A stretch of DNA of 64,000 bases from Flavobacterium sp. ov086 (lineage in GTDB: Bacteria; Bacteroidota; Bacteroidia; Flavobacteriales; Flavobacteriaceae), in assembly GCF_900187965.1 (NCBI RefSeq), contig NZ_FZNL01000001.1:434001-498000 (forward strand), read 5' to 3'. Under the pieces are notes generated by a model that ran no database searches, had not been told where the DNA came from, and saw only the letters and a program-made list of their open reading frames with translations. The position numbers and the translations under genes are program-made. Each line of letters opens with the position of its first letter. Position 1 is the stretch's first letter. Below are positions 1 to 8,109 of the stretch, piece by piece.

Positions 1-1100
1 GTTGGAAAATATTTTCCCTGAGCCACAATGTCAAGATTAGTTCTATTGGTATTAAAAATTATCGAAGGCAGAATAAATAAAGCATTCAGAAATCCCCATA
101 CAATAAATGTCCAATTTGCCCCATGCCAAAAACCACTTACAAGAAATATTATAAAAATATTTCTAATTTTCATCCAGTTTCCTCCCTTACTTCCCCCTAA
201 AGGTATGTACAGATAATCTCTAAACCAGGTTGACAAAGATATATGCCAACGCCTCCAAAATTCGGCTATATCCCTTGAGAAATAAGGAAATGCAAAATTC
301 CTCAATAAGTCGATCCCAAAAAGTCTTGCCGTACCTATTGCAATATCGGAATAGCCTGAAAAGTCACCATAAATTTGAAATGTAAAAAATATTGCTCCCA
401 CAAGAAGTGTACTTCCTGAGTACTCTGTGGAATTATTAAATATCATATTAGCATACTCTGCACATTGGTCAGCAATTACTACTTTTTTAAATAATCCCCA
501 TAAAATCTGTTTCAATCCATCAACTGCTTTTGAGTAGTCAAAATTCCTTTCTTTTTTTATTTGTGGTAAAAGATGTGTTGCACGTTCAATTGGACCCGCT
601 ACCAACAATGGAAAAAAACTTACAAAAACGGAATAATCAACAAAATTCCTCTCAGGTTTAATTCGGTCTTTATATATATCGATTACATACGATAATCCGT
701 GAAAAGTATAAAAGGAAATTCCGACAGGCAAAATCACTTTTAAAAACAAAGGGCTTATAGAAAATCCAAAACTAGAAATTACATTTGCAAAAGAACTGGC
801 AAAAAAATTATAGTATTTAAAAATACCTAGAAATCCAAGATTTACAGCTATACTTAACCAAAACCAAAATTTCTTATTACTTTGACTTTTCGCTTCCGAC
901 ATTTTAATCCCCGTATAATAATCTAACAAAGTCGAAAAAACAAGTAAGAATAAAAATCGCCAATCCCAACAAGCATAAAAAAAATAACTTGCGATTAAAA
1001 GTAGAATATTTTGAAATTTAAAAGATTTTTTTACGACAAACCAATAGAGTATAAATATTAAAAGCAAAAAAAATGCAAAGTTTACCGAATTAAAAAGCAT
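1..1100 (-). CDS. MBOAT family O-acyltransferase (AlgI-like), partial
   Basis: The minus strand reads open from an ATG at 1098-1100 to the window edge, about 366 codons, so the C-terminus is missing. The product begins MLFNSVNFAFFLLL and is a multi-pass membrane protein. It carries the MBOAT hallmarks FWRRWHISLSTWFRDY and, near residue 325, GFWHGANW, whose His is the family's catalytic residue. Known relatives (AlgI, PatA, DltB) move acetyl or acyl groups across the inner membrane onto polysaccharides. I infer O-acetylation of an exported glycan. The partner that would name the substrate, usually an SGNH/AlgJ-like protein, should lie left of the window. The family is clear; the substrate is not. 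Confidence 0.9.
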   Translation of the reverse strand, partial: MLFNSVNFAFFLLLIFILYWFVVKKSFKFQNILLLIASYFFYACWDWRFLFLLVFSTLLDYYTGIKMSEAKSQSNKKFWFWLSIAVNLGFLGIFKYYNFFASSFANVISSFGFSISPLFLKVILPVGISFYTFHGLSYVIDIYKDRIKPERNFVDYSVFVSFFPLLVAGPIERATHLLPQIKKERNFDYSKAVDGLKQILWGLFKKVVIADQCAEYANMIFNNSTEYSGSTLLVGAIFFTFQIYGDFSGYSDIAIGTARLFGIDLLRNFAFPYFSRDIAEFWRRWHISLSTWFRDYLYIPLGGSKGGNWMKIRNIFIIFLVSGFWHGANWTFIVWGFLNALFILPSIIFNTNRTNLDIVAQGKYFP

Positions 1101-1423
1101 AATATAAACTCATAAATGTTATCAAAAGGAGTAAATTGGCCACCGAAAAGTAGTTTCATTTGCAAATATATTATATTCCATTTCTTTTTTGTTAAACTGG
1201 CCAGTTATTAATTTAACCATTTATCCAGCCCAAGCAATTTTATAATAATAGCCAACGAATTAGATTTTAAACACTACCACTTAGTTTATTTAATTTCATA
1301 TAAACTTTTTTAAAATCTTCGGAAAACAAGTTCGACATTTTAACTGTTAAGGGTAAAAAAACCTCTGTTAGAGCTACTTAAAAATCTATACCTTTATATT
1401 TGCAAATTATAACTGGTTATAAA
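1101..1423. other. Gene-free gap between divergent genes
   Basis: This AT-rich stretch separates the divergent MBOAT and SRPBCC genes. Apart from a TAnnTTTG box at 1395-1402 I see no coding frame, strong hairpin or repeat in it. It presumably holds both promoters. Confidence 0.5.
1395..1402 (+). promoter_or_regulatory. Bacteroidota -7 promoter box for the SRPBCC gene
   Basis: TATATTTG matches the TAnnTTTG consensus exactly and lies 21 bases before the ATG at 1424. No clear -33 TTG is present at the usual spacing. The box overlaps a possible TTG start at 1400, which argues that translation starts at 1424 instead. Confidence 0.5.
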
Positions 1424-1852
1424 ATGGAAAAAATAGAACACATCAATTATATCAAATCACCCATTACAGATGTTTATAAAGCACTAACAACACAAGAAGG
1501 TCTTGGTGCTGTTTGGACAGAAGAATTGCTTGTTAGGCCGGAAGTAGGGTTTATCAATGAGTTTGGCTTCGGGGATAATGATCTCACAAAAATGAAAATA
1601 CTGGAATTATCTCCAAACAAAAGAGTATTATGGGAATGTGTAGATTCTGACCCAGAATGGATTGGAACTGGCATTTCATTTGACCTAAGAGAGAAAGACG
1701 GAGTAACGGCAGTTGTTCTCAAACATTTTGATTGGCGTGAATTAACCGAGTTTTACCAATGGTGCAATTATAATTGGGCAATGTTTCTTTTAAGTCTCAA
1801 AAGTTATTGTGAAGATGGTAAAGGAACCCCTTATCAAAAGCGGAAGTTTTAG
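1424..1852 (+). CDS. SRPBCC (AHSA1-like) domain protein
   Basis: This is a 142-residue cytoplasmic protein starting MEKIEHINYIKSP. It has the layout of single-domain SRPBCC/START proteins of the AHSA1 group: an N-terminal beta strand, the segment VYKALTTQEGLGAVWTEE, central strands and a long C-terminal helix (FYQWCNYNWAMFLLSLKSYCEDGKG). The fold forms a hydrophobic pocket that binds small ligands or, in Aha1 itself, Hsp90; no ligand can be named here. An upstream in-frame TTG at 1400 sits inside the -7 promoter box, so I chose the ATG at 1424. It appears monocistronic and faces the OsmC gene tail to tail. The family is fairly clear, the role unknown. Confidence 0.8.
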   Translation: MEKIEHINYIKSPITDVYKALTTQEGLGAVWTEELLVRPEVGFINEFGFGDNDLTKMKILELSPNKRVLWECVDSDPEWIGTGISFDLREKDGVTAVVLKHFDWRELTEFYQWCNYNWAMFLLSLKSYCEDGKGTPYQKRKF

Positions 1853-1872
1853 GCTATAACCTTCATAAAGGC

Positions 1873-2349
1873 TTATTTTACAATAGCATAAAATTCACAA
1901 CTCGCTTCATGCAAAACAGGAAAATTGCATGAATTGGCAATAAAGCACAATTGATTTGCTTTTTTATGAAGTTCAATCGCTAAATCAATTTTATCCGGAT
2001 TTGAAATTTTTACTTTAGGATTTAATTGAACTTCTGTAAATCGCCCGCTTCCATCTGGAGAAACTTCGAGCGTTGCTTCTGCATTGTCTAAATATTCTAA
2101 AACTTCTATTCCGTTTTGAGAGCAGACATATAGATAGGACATCATATGACATGAAATCAAACTGCTTAACAGTAAATCCTCAGGATTGTATAATTCCGGA
2201 TCGCCCTTGAAAGCTTTGGCTGCAGAAACATCCAGAACTGGTTTTCCTTCAATTTTGATTTGATGACTTTTATTGTAGAATCTTTTCGTTGAATCTTCTT
2301 GTTTTTGATTTGAAGTCCATTTTGCTTCTGCTTTAAAAAGATGTTTCAT
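1873..2349 (-). CDS. OsmC family peroxiredoxin-like protein
   Basis: The 158-residue product has the OsmC/Ohr layout: an N-terminal beta region, then NPEDLLLSSLISCHMMSYL with the first redox Cys, and later NQLCFIANS with the second. In OsmC and Ohr these two cysteines reduce organic hydroperoxides in the cytoplasm using dithiol donors. The length (140-160 residues) is normal. The motifs place it in the broad OsmC superfamily; whether it favours organic peroxides (Ohr) or is a general OsmC cannot be read from the sequence. It looks like a single-gene unit ending tail to tail against the SRPBCC gene. Confidence 0.85.
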   Translation of the reverse strand: MKHLFKAEAKWTSNQKQEDSTKRFYNKSHQIKIEGKPVLDVSAAKAFKGDPELYNPEDLLLSSLISCHMMSYLYVCSQNGIEVLEYLDNAEATLEVSPDGSGRFTEVQLNPKVKISNPDKIDLAIELHKKANQLCFIANSCNFPVLHEASCEFYAIVK

Positions 2350-2409
2350 TTTTCTTTCGTTTACTTTGCAAAATTAAGCTTTTTACAGAGTTGCAAATGA
2401 ATTAATCTG

Positions 2410-2476
2410 GCAAAGTCGCTAAGGCGCCAAGTTTACGAACAAAGCTTAAAAAAACTTTGCGACTCTGCGACTTTGC
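2410..2476. repeat. Intergenic inverted repeat, GCAAAGTCGC family
   Basis: Arms of 25 bases at 2410-2434 and 2452-2476 pair at 21 of 25 positions around a short AT-rich spacer. The arms are built from GCAAAGTCGC-type words. The same words form a cleaner element at 42319-42399, so this is a dispersed family. Confidence 0.7.
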
Positions 2477-2506
2477 GTGCAATTTCTCACCAGTTTTCAC
2501 ATAAAA

Positions 2507-2535
2507 AAACCTCGAAAGTACTCCTTTCGAGGTTT
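2507..2535 (-). terminator. Intrinsic terminator of the ara operon
   Basis: AAACCTCGAAAG (2507-2518) and CTTTCGAGGTTT (2524-2535) form a perfect 12-bp stem with a 5-base loop. On the minus strand the stem is followed by a run of T. It lies about 40 bases past the stop of the mutarotase gene and closes the long minus-strand arabinose unit. Confidence 0.85.
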
Positions 2536-2573
2536 CTTAGAGAATTACTAAAATTACCAAACAAATTCTAAAA

Positions 2574-3758
2574 CTATTTTTTTACTGAGAATTTAAAAAC
2601 AGTTTTAGTCTTATATTTTTCTCCCGGGTTTAAAACCGTTGTTGGGAAGTCTTTCTGGTTTGGAGAATCCGGATAATGTTCTGTTTCTAAACAAAGCCCG
2701 GTTCTGTGAGCGTATGTTCCGCCTTTTGGCATTGGTAAAGTTCCGTCAAGGAAATTTCCTGAGTAAAACTGAATTCCAGGTTCGTCGGTTGTCATTTCCA
2801 TAACTCTACCGCTTGCTGCGTGGTATACTTTTGCAATAATTGTTTTTCCTTTTTCAGGATTATTCAATACCCAACAGTGATCGTAACCTTTTCCTCTTTC
2901 TAATTGTTCGTTCTTCACTTCGATATCTTTTCCAATTAATTTTGGCGTTCTGAAATCGAAAGGCGTATTGGCAACATCTTCTAATTTTCCTGTTGGAATT
3001 AAAGTCGCATCAATCGGAACCAATTTATCAGCATTTAAAGTCAATTCGTGATCTAAGATTGTTTTTGTAAAATCTCCTGATAGATTGAAATACGAATGTT
3101 GCGTAAGGTTTATAACTGTCTTTTTATCTGTAGTTGCCTCATACAATACTTCTAATTGATTATCATTTGTCAAAGTATAGGTTACAAAAACCTGTAAATT
3201 TCCAGGATAACCTTCTTCCATATCTTTGCTTAAATACGATAATTTCAATGTAGCTTCCGTTCCTGATTTTGCTTCTTCAGCTTTCCAAACCACATTAAAA
3301 TATCCTTGCGGACCTCCGTGCAAAGCATTTGGCGCATTATTGATGGCCAATTGATATTCTTTTCCGTCCAAAGAGAATTTCCCTTTAGCGATTCGGTTTC
3401 CGTATCTTCCAATCAAAGCTCCAAAGAATGGATTTTCTTTTTCATATTGTGCCAAAGAATTAAATCCAATTACTACATTTTCAGAAACGCCCTCTTTATT
3501 AGGCACTTTCAAATCTGTAATTCTTCCACCAAAAGTGATGATGTCAACTTCCATCCCATTTTGGTTTTTCAATTTGTAACTGTCTACTTTTTCTCCTTTT
3601 GAAGTGGTTCCATAAGAAGATTTTTCGATTGTAACCGTGACTTTTTCATCTGAAGAAACTGTTGTAGCATCCATTTTTTTATCGCTTTTGCATTGAACTG
3701 AAAGTGTAGCCAAACTCATTAGGCTGATTCCAAAAAAACAACGTTTTAATACATTCAT
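2574..3758 (-). CDS. Aldose 1-epimerase (mutarotase), lipoprotein
   Basis: This is a 394-residue protein of the galactose mutarotase family, which interconverts alpha and beta anomers of free sugars. I chose the ATG at 3756-3758 because it gives a lipoprotein signal, MNVLKRCFFGISLMSLATLSVQC, where Cys23 would be lipidated; a longer frame upstream lacks a plausible leader. Family motifs are present: NALHGG, the catalytic-His segment NLTQHSYFNLSG, and the catalytic-Glu segment LCLETEHYPDSPNQ. It is the last gene after araB-araD-araA, so arabinose is its likely substrate, comparable to AraM-type mutarotases of Bacteroides. Being envelope-located, it would act on sugar before uptake. A second, cytoplasmic mutarotase lies at 29908-30963. 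Confidence 0.9.
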   Translation of the reverse strand: MNVLKRCFFGISLMSLATLSVQCKSDKKMDATTVSSDEKVTVTIEKSSYGTTSKGEKVDSYKLKNQNGMEVDIITFGGRITDLKVPNKEGVSENVVIGFNSLAQYEKENPFFGALIGRYGNRIAKGKFSLDGKEYQLAINNAPNALHGGPQGYFNVVWKAEEAKSGTEATLKLSYLSKDMEEGYPGNLQVFVTYTLTNDNQLEVLYEATTDKKTVINLTQHSYFNLSGDFTKTILDHELTLNADKLVPIDATLIPTGKLEDVANTPFDFRTPKLIGKDIEVKNEQLERGKGYDHCWVLNNPEKGKTIIAKVYHAASGRVMEMTTDEPGIQFYSGNFLDGTLPMPKGGTYAHRTGLCLETEHYPDSPNQKDFPTTVLNPGEKYKTKTVFKFSVKK

Positions 3759-3881
3759 AAATAATATTTTTTTTAGATTATTGTGAAAAATAAAATGTGA
3801 AAAGCTTAAAAGTAACAAATTTTAAGACAAAAATTAAAACCTCAAAGCCTCTGCAACTTAGAACCTTAGCACCTTAAAAAA

Positions 3882-5390
3882 TTAAAGTCCATGCTGAAAT
3901 AAATGATAATACGCTTCATTGGCATTGATCTTATCTTTAAAGTCTCTTACCGTAGTTTTTTCGTCAATTACCAATAATTCGATTCCAGCGATATCCGCAA
4001 GATCTTCCATGTATTCAGTTGTAATCGCTTGACTATATACTGTGTGATGTGCTCCTCCGGCAAGAATCCAAGCTGTTGCTGCGATATCAAGATTTGGTTT
4101 ACAATCCCATAAAACTCTGGCAACCGGTAATTTTGGTAAATCAGCCATTGGTTTAACCGCTTCAACTTCGTTCACGATCAAACGGAAACGATTCCCCATA
4201 TCAATCAATGAAACATTTATAGCAGCTCCGGCAGGTGAATTAAATACCAAACGTGCAGGATCTTCTTTTCCTCCAATTCCTAACGGATGCACTTCGCATG
4301 AAGGTTTTGCATCTGCAATCGATGGACAAATTTCTAACATGTGAGATCCTAAAACATATGATTTTTGAGGTGTAAAATGGTATGTATAGTCTTCCATGAA
4401 AGAAGTTCCTCCTTCAAGACCAACGTTCATCACTTTTAAGGCACGAACCATTGCAGCGGTTTTCCAATCTCCTTCTCCACCAAAACCATAACCATCGGCC
4501 ATTAATCTTTGTGTTGCAATTCCTGGAAGTTGTTTCCAAACTCCAAGATTTTCAAACGTATCTGTAAAAGCTCCAAAACCTCCTTCTTCAAGGAAAGCTC
4601 TTAAACCTAATTCTATTTTTGCTGCTTCTACTAATGAGCTTCTTTGCGCTCCGCCTTCTTTTAATGAATCGGTTAGAGAATATGAAGATTCATAAACTGC
4701 CAATAAATCATTTAATTGTTGATCGGTAACTTTCTCAATATGTTTGGTAACATCAGATGAATCATATCCGTTAACTGACATTCCGAAACGAATTTGAGCC
4801 TCAACTTTATCACCTTCTGTAACGGCAACTTCACGCATGTTGTCTCCAATACGGGCTACTTTTAGATTTTGAAGTTCATCCCATCCTAAAGCTACTCTTG
4901 TCCAAACTCCCAATTTGTTTAAAATACGAGAATCTTCCCAATGTCCAACAACCACTTTACGTTTTTTACGCATTCTGGACATGATAAATCCAAACTCACG
5001 ATCTCCGTGTGCCGATTGATTCAGGTTCATGAAATCCATGTCGATTGTTCCCCACGGAATTTCAGCATTGTATTGTGTATGCAAATGGCACAATGGTTTC
5101 TTTAGAATACTTAATCCGCCAATCCACATTTTTGCTGGAGAAAAAGTGTGCATCCAAGCGATAAGTCCGATACAGTTTTTAGCAGAATTTGCTTCTAAAC
5201 ATAAATCTAAAATTTGCTTAGGTGATTTTAAAGTGTCTTTGCAAACAATTTTTACTGGTATTTGTGATGAAGCATCCAAACCTTTTGCCATAATTGCAGC
5301 ATGTTCCGCTACTAATTTTAAGGTTTCCGGTCCGTATAACTCCTGGCTTCCTACTACAAACCATACTTCTTTTTGAGATATATCTATCAT
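3882..5390 (-). CDS. araA: L-arabinose isomerase
   Basis: This 502-residue cytoplasmic enzyme converts L-arabinose to L-ribulose using a divalent metal. It matches AraA along its length, including the start ([16 protein letters not shown]). The metal-binding and catalytic residues sit at positions familiar from E. coli AraA: Glu306 in GGEGDWK, Glu333 in FMEDYTYH, His350 in [10 protein letters not shown], and a His in GGAHHTVYS near 449. It lies between araD (174-base gap filled by a repeat) and the lipoprotein mutarotase, in the araB-araD-araA order. Transcription probably starts at the AraR-controlled promoter before araB. Confidence 0.97.
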   Translation of the reverse strand: MIDISQKEVWFVVGSQELYGPETLKLVAEHAAIMAKGLDASSQIPVKIVCKDTLKSPKQILDLCLEANSAKNCIGLIAWMHTFSPAKMWIGGLSILKKPLCHLHTQYNAEIPWGTIDMDFMNLNQSAHGDREFGFIMSRMRKKRKVVVGHWEDSRILNKLGVWTRVALGWDELQNLKVARIGDNMREVAVTEGDKVEAQIRFGMSVNGYDSSDVTKHIEKVTDQQLNDLLAVYESSYSLTDSLKEGGAQRSSLVEAAKIELGLRAFLEEGGFGAFTDTFENLGVWKQLPGIATQRLMADGYGFGGEGDWKTAAMVRALKVMNVGLEGGTSFMEDYTYHFTPQKSYVLGSHMLEICPSIADAKPSCEVHPLGIGGKEDPARLVFNSPAGAAINVSLIDMGNRFRLIVNEVEAVKPMADLPKLPVARVLWDCKPNLDIAATAWILAGGAHHTVYSQAITTEYMEDLADIAGIELLVIDEKTTVRDFKDKINANEAYYHLFQHGL

Positions 5391-5492
5391 TTCTTATTTT
5401 GTTTCAAGTTTTCTTTTGTTTCAAGTTTCAAGTTTTGAAATCGTCGAAAATCTTTGTTATCAATTATTTTGTTATTTTTTATTTCACTTTTT

Positions 5493-5560
5493 TTTGTTTC
5501 ACGTTTCAAGTTTCACATTCCAATAACTTGAAACTAAAAAAACCTGAAACCTGAAACAAA
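5493..5560. repeat. Inverted repeat, GTTTCAAGTTTC family
   Basis: The araA-araD gap is built from reiterated GTTTCAAG and TTTCAAGT words. The stretch at 5493-5509 pairs with 5544-5560 at 15 of 17 positions, giving a large imperfect hairpin inside the operon. It could act in mRNA processing or attenuation, but only the repeat structure is visible. Confidence 0.6.
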
Positions 5561-5564
5561 CTTT

Positions 5565-6266
5565 TTACTGTCCGTAATACGAATCTTTTCCGTGTTTACG
5601 GTTGTAATGTTTCTTTATTAGGGAATCTTTTAATCTTGGTGCATTTGGATTTATTTGTAAAGTCAGATACGCCATTTCGGCAACGACTTCCAGAACTTTA
5701 CTGTTGTACACTGCTTTTGCGGCGTTTTTTCCCCAGGCGAATGGACCGTGATTTCCAATTAAAACCATTTCTACTTCTTCATAAGAAAGATTTTTTTCTT
5801 TGAAACAATCCAAAATCTGAATTCCGGTATTATGCTCGTAGTTTCCTTCAATAAGAGAATCTGCCATCGGTGGCGCACACGGAATATCAGCTGTTAAATG
5901 ATCGGCATGCGTGGTTCCAAAGATTGGAATATCTCTTTGCGATTGTGCCCAAGCAACCGAATAAGTCGCATGTGTATGTGCAACTCCACCAATATTTGGC
6001 CAGTTTTTATATAAATAAGCATGCGTTTTTGTATCTGATGACGGACGCATAGAACCTTCGATAATATTATTCTCAAAATCTACAATAACAATATCTTCCG
6101 GTTTTAAATCTTCATACGGAACTCCGCTTGGTTTAATGGCAAAAACACCATTTTTTCTATCCACAGCACTTACATTCCCAAAAGTATATACGACCAAATT
6201 CAATGCATTTAATTGCATATTGGCTTCGTAACATTCCTGTTTTAAATCTTTATAAAGAGAACTCAT
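5565..6266 (-). CDS. araD: L-ribulose-5-phosphate 4-epimerase
   Basis: This 233-residue class II aldolase-like zinc enzyme converts L-ribulose 5-phosphate to D-xylulose 5-phosphate. Visible features are FGNVSAVDR near the N-terminus, the phosphate-binding segment IKPSGVPYEDL, the zinc-binding HTH in GGVAHTHATYSVAWAQ (residues 97 and 99), and a later zinc His in IGNHGPFAWG. I chose the ATG at 6264-6266 (MSSLYKDLKQ) since it matches the normal AraD N-terminus; a longer frame would add a tail without family likeness. The start lies inside the last codons of araB (17-base overlap), which suggests translational coupling. The product feeds the transketolase at 26218-28272. Confidence 0.96.
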   Translation of the reverse strand: MSSLYKDLKQECYEANMQLNALNLVVYTFGNVSAVDRKNGVFAIKPSGVPYEDLKPEDIVIVDFENNIIEGSMRPSSDTKTHAYLYKNWPNIGGVAHTHATYSVAWAQSQRDIPIFGTTHADHLTADIPCAPPMADSLIEGNYEHNTGIQILDCFKEKNLSYEEVEMVLIGNHGPFAWGKNAAKAVYNSKVLEVVAEMAYLTLQINPNAPRLKDSLIKKHYNRKHGKDSYYGQ

Positions 6267-7941
6267 GTTGCGAAATTTTAATGGTTGGATCTTCAAAAGC
6301 ACTTAATTGATCGTACGCTATTAATAGTTTGTGATATGCTGCTACTTTATCTAATTGAGGGAAATATTCTCCGTCAAAATCGCTTCCTATTTTTTGACTT
6401 GCTTCGATTACATTCGAATAAATTCCAGCTGCAACTGCTGCATAAATCGCTGCTCCTAAAGCCGGAGTTTGGTCTGAGGCTGCAATTTTGATTGGCTTGT
6501 TTAAAACGTTTGCCAAAGTCTGCATGATAAAAGGTGATTTACGAGCAACACCGCCAATCCCGATTACGCTGTCGATTTTTACACCTTCTTCTTCAAAACG
6601 ATCGACGATTTTTTTCGCTCCAAAACAAATAGCATTTACCAAAGCTTTAAAAATATGAGGTGCTTTTGTTCCTAATGATAAATTTGAAATCGCACTTTTT
6701 AATTCTTGGTTTGCATCTGGAGTTCGACGTCCGTTGATCCAGTCCAAAGCAATTGGAAGACTATCAGAAACTGGAATTTTCTCTGCTTCTTTAGTCAATT
6801 CCACAATTAATTTATCGCTGAATTCTTCTCTTAATTGTTCTTTTTGAGCATCATTTAAAACTGTAGAAGAATCTAATAAATGATCAGTTGGCCAAAGCAA
6901 TAATTCTTTGTACCAAGCCAATAAATCCCCAAAAGCAGATTGTCCTGCTTCAAGACCAATAAATCCAGGAATTACAGATCCATCAACTTGTCCGCAAATT
7001 CCGCGAACAGTTTTTGTTCCTACTTCTTCTTTTGAACCTACTAAAATATCACAAGTTGAAGTTCCCATAACGCGAACCAAAGTGTTCTCACCAATCTTAG
7101 CGCCAACTGCTCCGGAATGTGCATCGAAAGTTCCAACAGCTACAACTGTATCTGTAGAAAGTCCTAAACGATCTGCCCATTCTTTGCTTAAATTTCCGGC
7201 AACTAAATCAGATGTATACGTTTCATCATATAAGTTTCCGCGAAGTTGCGCCAAATAGGGATGTAATTTTTCTAAGAATTCAACCGGCGGAAGTCCGTTC
7301 CAGTCTTCATGCCACATTGCTTTATGACCTGCGGCGCAACGGCTTCTTTTGAAGGTTTTTAAATCTTTATCTTCAATCAATAAATACGTCATTAAATCGC
7401 AGTGTTCCATCCAGGTGTGCGCTGCATTTCGAACCGCTTCATCTTCTCTGGCAATGTGTAGAATTTTTGCCCAAAACCATTCTGATGAATAAATTCCGCC
7501 TACATATTTGGTCACGTTTTCTCCGCCCCAGCTTACTGCCAGTTCGTTGATTTCGTTTGCTTCATTTATTGAAGTATGATCTTTCCACAACACCATCATC
7601 GCATTCGGGTTTTCCTCAAAACCTTTTGTCAAAGCCAGCGGAATTCCGTCTTTCGTTACAGGCACAGGTGAAGATCCCGTTGTATCAATACAAATTCCAC
7701 GAACTTGCGAAGGATCAACTTTACTCTCTTTTATAACCGTTTGAATTGTGATTTCTAAACCTTCAATATGGTCTAATGGATGTTGACGAAATTGATTGAT
7801 CGATGCGTCACAATATTGCTTGTTTTTCCATCTTTTATAATGAGAAACATTCGATGCCAGTTCTTGCCCGTTTTCAGTATCAATCAGCATCGCTCGAACA
7901 GAATCTGTTCCGTAATCCAATCCTATAACGTAATTTTTCAT
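6250..7941 (-). CDS. araB: Ribulokinase
   Basis: This 563-residue FGGY-family sugar kinase phosphorylates L-ribulose. The N-terminal phosphate-binding motif reads VIGLDYGTDSVRAML; the GTDSVR form is typical of AraB, as opposed to xylulokinase. The C-terminal half holds the second actin-like domain with IGIGGVARKSPFIMQTLANV. It is the first gene of the araB-araD-araA-mutarotase run. Just upstream are a perfect -7 box (7966-7973) and a 19-bp palindrome (7990-8008) that I read as an AraR operator over the -33 region, so it probably has its own arabinose-inducible promoter. Confidence 0.96.
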   Translation of the reverse strand: MKNYVIGLDYGTDSVRAMLIDTENGQELASNVSHYKRWKNKQYCDASINQFRQHPLDHIEGLEITIQTVIKESKVDPSQVRGICIDTTGSSPVPVTKDGIPLALTKGFEENPNAMMVLWKDHTSINEANEINELAVSWGGENVTKYVGGIYSSEWFWAKILHIAREDEAVRNAAHTWMEHCDLMTYLLIEDKDLKTFKRSRCAAGHKAMWHEDWNGLPPVEFLEKLHPYLAQLRGNLYDETYTSDLVAGNLSKEWADRLGLSTDTVVAVGTFDAHSGAVGAKIGENTLVRVMGTSTCDILVGSKEEVGTKTVRGICGQVDGSVIPGFIGLEAGQSAFGDLLAWYKELLLWPTDHLLDSSTVLNDAQKEQLREEFSDKLIVELTKEAEKIPVSDSLPIALDWINGRRTPDANQELKSAISNLSLGTKAPHIFKALVNAICFGAKKIVDRFEEEGVKIDSVIGIGGVARKSPFIMQTLANVLNKPIKIAASDQTPALGAAIYAAVAAGIYSNVIEASQKIGSDFDGEYFPQLDKVAAYHKLLIAYDQLSAFEDPTIKISQHEFSL

Positions 7942-7965
7942 TCGAAATTCATTTTATAATAATGA

Positions 7966-7973
7966 CAAATATA
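7966..7973 (-). promoter_or_regulatory. -7 box of the araB operon promoter
   Basis: On the minus strand this reads TATATTTG, an exact TAnnTTTG match, 24 bases before the araB start codon. The -33 region has no good TTG and is instead overlapped by the palindrome at 7990-8008, an arrangement suited to repression. Confidence 0.6.
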
Positions 7974-7989
7974 AATATAAATAATTTAT

Positions 7990-8008
7990 AAGTGTATAAA
8001 AAACACTT
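7990..8008. promoter_or_regulatory. Predicted AraR operator before araB
   Basis: AAGTGT, 7 bases, ACACTT form a perfect 6-bp inverted repeat. The same AARTGT-N7-ACAYTT pattern recurs at 23912, 24011, 24076 (weaker), 24372, 28390 and 33316. The AraR assignment is inference from regulon membership. Confidence 0.75.
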
Positions 8009-8109
8009 AATAAAAATAACGGCTGTAATTTTTACAAATAATGCATCAAAACAAGAGTTTAAGGTCAAAACAAAAAATAAACGTTGGTATTACATTTATT
8101 CTGTTGCGA

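Noticed and set aside
1400..1423. TTG start adding eight residues to the SRPBCC protein
   Set aside because: The TTG is part of the TATATTTG promoter box; the ATG at 1424 gives the normal family N-terminus.
6908..7258. 116-residue open frame opposite araB
   Set aside because: It is antisense to a strongly conserved kinase domain and has no start-region signals; it is a shadow frame.
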